A stretch of DNA of 64,000 nucleotides from Flavobacteriales bacterium UBA7468 (GTDB lineage Bacteria > Bacteroidota > Bacteroidia > Flavobacteriales_D > Crocinitomicaceae), in contig DLPC01000006.1 of the NCBI GenBank assembly GCA_002478565.1, positions 30,766-94,765 on the forward strand. Reading direction: 5' to 3'. Positions 61,598-64,000 of the stretch are shown piece after piece (the stretch's first letter is position 1; each line of letters opens with the position of its first letter). The position numbers and the translations under genes were made by a program. Under the pieces are notes generated by a model, which searched no databases, was not told where the DNA came from, and worked only from the letters and a program-made list of their open reading frames with translations.

Positions 61598-63835
61598 CTA
61601 ATTCAGGTTGAGTTTGATTCCAAAAACAATGGAGCGCGGCATTAATGGACGGTATCCTTGGGGTAGATTGGCCACAATTCGCTGGTTATTAGCTATGTTC
61701 TGAATGCTAGCATATAAGCCCCAGTTTTTATTGAGATGCAAATTAATAGAACAGTCAATAGTGGTGAAAGCTCGAATAGCTGAAACTGAGGCATAATTTT
61801 CATTGGATTGCGCGAAAATCAATGGGTCTTGTCCTGGCTTGACCCTGGTAGCGCCAATATAATTAGCAGAAAACAAAACATCCCACTTGCTATTTTCCGC
61901 GCCCGCACTTAAAGAGAGCAAATGTGGCGTGATAAATGGAATGAAATCGCCATTGGTAATTTGTCCGCTGCCCCAATCGCCTCCACCATTAATAAAAGTT
62001 TCTTGAAAAAGGGCTTGGGTATATGTATAATTCATTTGCAAAGGGAATTTGAAGGTGGTGAGCCAGCTAAATTCCAAAACTTTTTTTGCACTTACTTCGA
62101 CTCCTTGTGCCAAAGCTTTTCCGGCATTAAAAAGGTCTCCCGTTCCCATTCCGCCGCCAGAAATATTGTCAGAACCAAGTAAGTTTTGGTAGTCACTTCT
62201 GAATAAAACGGCTTGAACGTAAAGTTTTTGACCACTCAAACGGTAACCCATTTCGTAATTTATGGCTGTTTCAGCTTGGGCTTGGGCTGTGGAAGTGGTG
62301 CTTGGCATTCCAGGAGGTGAAAACCCTTTATGAACACCAATAAATAAAAGTTGGTTTGCATTGAGGGTGTAATCAAGACTAATCCCTGGTAGCCAAATTT
62401 GAAGTTGGTTGGTACCAGCGCTGAGGTTTGTTCCCAAACGAGCATAATCAGCCGTGCCATAGTTTGAAAAATCTAGCCCTATCTTTTCGTGTCGTAGCCC
62501 TGTTTGTAAGGAGAATTTTTTATAACTTATTTGATAATCGGCATACAGTGCCAAACTCCATGCGGCCCTCAGTTGATTTTCTTGATTGCCCATTTCTCCG
62601 CCATCAGTCAAGATCATGGTGCCATTCGACATTTGATACTTACTTTGTATGCCGTATCTGTTTGCCTCGTCTTGATGTAGTCGCATGCCAAATTCGGCAT
62701 TATGTTTTAATGCGCCTGTTTTAAAATGATAATTTGCGTTAGATTGTAGGCCTCTAGTTAGAAATGTTCGGGCTGCACTTCTGAAAACTACCTCACCGTC
62801 TGCTTGCCCTGTCATGATTTCGTATCCAGTAATATTCGTTGTTTTATCTGCAAGAATATTATTGATGCTTTTTCCACCGAAACTATTTGCTCTTCCCCAA
62901 TCTCTAAAAGTTTTGGTAAGATAAACAGCGCTCGTAATTTGGAGATTTTTAATGGGGGTGATATGATATTGTAAAAGTGCATGATTGTGAAATAGGTTCA
63001 GCAAATCTTTTTGTGTACCAGCGTATCTGCGCAATGGATTTTCCATGAAGTCTTCATAATTTAGCCCTAAGTATGTTTCGTTTGCGGTTTCCTCTACGTG
63101 TACAATTTTTAAGTTCACACTTTGTTGAATTTTCTTTTCGGGCGCACTTTGCCACCTAGTTTTTGCCATAAAATCGCGGCGATCAAAACCAGTATTGCCC
63201 CCTCCATCTAGTTCCTTAAATCCTTGAGAGGCGATGCGATTCACTTCAAATAAATATGAAAAATTTCCTTTGGCATCTCCTATCCAAATGCGTTCTTGGT
63301 TGGTCCCAAAACTTCCGTAACTCGCCTGTGCAAACCCTTTAAATTGAAGAGGAATAGGAGTTGAAAGCAGGTTGATCGCGCCGCCAATGGTGTAGGGTCC
63401 GTATTTGATTTGACTGCTTCCTTTGAGGACTTCAACACTAGCTATTCTTGTAAATGTTGGGAAGTAATAAGCGGAAGGATCAGAATATGCTGCTGGCGAA
63501 ATGAGCATTCCGTCTTCCATGAGTGTGATCTTTGCACAGCGGTTGACGGGCGTGCCTCTTAATCCAATATTTGGTCGTAGTCCGTATCCATCTTCATCGC
63601 GTACTTGAACACCAGGGATGGTACGCAACACCTTATTGATGTCTGGTTGGTTTAATTTTTGCAATTGAGCCGGCGTAATTTTCTGACCTGATCCGCCAAT
63701 AAATTTGTTTTGAGTACTGATGATAGAAATGCTTCGTGTTTCAATAATTCTGAGACTATCTGAGCTTTCGTTTGTTTGTGCGTAGAAGTTTACAAAGGGT
63801 ATACATAAACCTAGTACGAGGATGGCCTTCTTCAT
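61598..63835 (-). CDS. TonB-dependent receptor (FecA-like)
   Basis: 745 residues. Signal peptide (ending FVNFYAQ), a plug domain (about 40-155: LQKLNQPDINKVLRTIPGVQVRDEDGYG, GLRGTPVNRCAKITLMEDG, VEVLKGSSQIKYGPYTIGGAINL) and a 22-strand barrel ending SIVFGIKLNLN, whose last residue is Asn instead of the usual Phe. No N-terminal carboxypeptidase-like domain precedes the plug, as in FecA-type iron receptors. It probably takes up an iron chelate or other nutrient. A -7 box TAGTTTTG lies 28 nt upstream. Confidence 0.9.
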   Translation of the reverse strand: MKKAILVLGLCIPFVNFYAQTNESSDSLRIIETRSISIISTQNKFIGGSGQKITPAQLQKLNQPDINKVLRTIPGVQVRDEDGYGLRPNIGLRGTPVNRCAKITLMEDGMLISPAAYSDPSAYYFPTFTRIASVEVLKGSSQIKYGPYTIGGAINLLSTPIPLQFKGFAQASYGSFGTNQERIWIGDAKGNFSYLFEVNRIASQGFKELDGGGNTGFDRRDFMAKTRWQSAPEKKIQQSVNLKIVHVEETANETYLGLNYEDFMENPLRRYAGTQKDLLNLFHNHALLQYHITPIKNLQITSAVYLTKTFRDWGRANSFGGKSINNILADKTTNITGYEIMTGQADGEVVFRSAARTFLTRGLQSNANYHFKTGALKHNAEFGMRLHQDEANRYGIQSKYQMSNGTMILTDGGEMGNQENQLRAAWSLALYADYQISYKKFSLQTGLRHEKIGLDFSNYGTADYARLGTNLSAGTNQLQIWLPGISLDYTLNANQLLFIGVHKGFSPPGMPSTTSTAQAQAETAINYEMGYRLSGQKLYVQAVLFRSDYQNLLGSDNISGGGMGTGDLFNAGKALAQGVEVSAKKVLEFSWLTTFKFPLQMNYTYTQALFQETFINGGGDWGSGQITNGDFIPFITPHLLSLSAGAENSKWDVLFSANYIGATRVKPGQDPLIFAQSNENYASVSAIRAFTTIDCSINLHLNKNWGLYASIQNIANNQRIVANLPQGYRPLMPRSIVFGIKLNLN

Positions 63836-63863
63836 TTATTTAGATTAAATATAAATAACGAGG

Positions 63864-63871
63864 CAAAACTA
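63864..63871 (-). promoter_or_regulatory. -7 element for the TonB-dependent receptor (TAGTTTTG)
   Basis: Exact TAnnTTTG on the minus strand, ending 28 nt before the ATG at 63835. No well-spaced TTG was found. Confidence 0.4.
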
Positions 63872-63949
63872 CAACCCCAACGTACAATTGGAAATACCAA
63901 TAAAGTGGTATTTTACAAGAAATGCTGCTTATTTGAAAAGGCGAAAAAA

Positions 63950-63984
63950 CAAAAAACCCTTGACTCTTATAAGAATCAAGGGTT
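63950..63984 (-). terminator. Terminator of a leftward gene beyond the right edge
   Basis: AACCCTTGA (63955-63963) pairs with TCAAGGGTT (63976-63984), with a CTTATAAG palindrome inside the loop. Read on the minus strand the stem is followed by six T. It implies that a minus-strand gene ends to the right of the window. Confidence 0.85.
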
Positions 63985-64000
63985 AATTTCACAGTATTGT

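Overview
The window comes from a bacterium of the phylum Bacteroidota, most likely order Flavobacteriales. Evidence: three secreted proteins carry type IX secretion (T9SS) C-terminal signals (196-1653, 48295-50556 and a weaker one at 10110-11234). Many start regions carry the Bacteroidota -7 promoter element TAnnTTTG and lack a Shine-Dalgarno. Families largely restricted to the phylum appear (DUF4296, DUF4403, DUF4175-like). atpDC stands apart from the other ATP synthase genes. No tRNA, rRNA, insertion sequence, prophage or CRISPR array was seen. The content is mostly chromosomal housekeeping.

Layout. 1-1.7 kb: end of a probable GH3 enzyme and a T9SS-secreted protein with two tandem carbohydrate-binding-like domains. 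1.7-9.9 kb (+): a cytochrome oxidase assembly and structure operon (heme O synthase, two subunit III proteins with inserted domains, subunit IV, two Sco-like proteins, a DUF420/CtaM-like protein, a His-rich membrane protein), running on into dCMP deaminase and an S41 protease. 9.9-13.9 kb (-): a 34-residue membrane peptide, then an overlapping trio of ABC exporter, leaderless substrate-binding-fold protein and secreted propeller-like protein. 13.9-17.9 kb (+): prs-rplY with terminator, then glycosyltransferase, dihydroorotase, DUF4296 lipoprotein. 17.9-26.7 kb (-): envelope and energy genes murI, two ompH/skp, bamA, uppS, atpC, atpD, a LolC/E-like permease and rbfA. 26.7-30.5 kb (+): ABC exporter, desaturase, MmcQ/YjbR and S4 proteins. 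30.5-37.7 kb (-): 2-hydroxyacid dehydrogenase, mnmG, ybeY, an anti-sigma-type ATPase and a very large coiled-coil membrane protein. 37.7-38.2 kb: a non-coding region of about 24% G+C. 38.2-50.6 kb: rpiB, OmpA-like and DUF4403 lipoproteins, icd, fumC, a 51-residue membrane protein, bestrophin, tryptophan 2,3-dioxygenase, a membrane-anchored OppA-like protein and a large T9SS type B protein. 50.7-58.8 kb (+): M20 dipeptidase, LEA14-like lipoprotein, polA, rseP and paaZ. 58.9-63.8 kb (-): an RND/MMPL transporter and a TonB-dependent receptor.

The most notable signal is a pair of 16-bp parS-like centromere sites, one exact match to the ParB consensus and one a single base off, 34 bp apart between mnmG and ybeY. 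The AT-rich region with one DnaA-box-like 9-mer lies 4.3 kb away. Together they suggest the window lies near the replication origin. Other points: a LolC/E-like gene whose conserved N terminus has no ATG/GTG/TTG, a Sco paralogue lacking the copper-ligand histidine, a terminator whose U-tract runs straight into the next start codon, and recurrent promoters placed so close to ATG that leaderless mRNAs are expected.

No clearly new multi-gene system could be shown. Start codons were moved inward where upstream codons overlap a promoter or terminator or lie outside the conserved domain.
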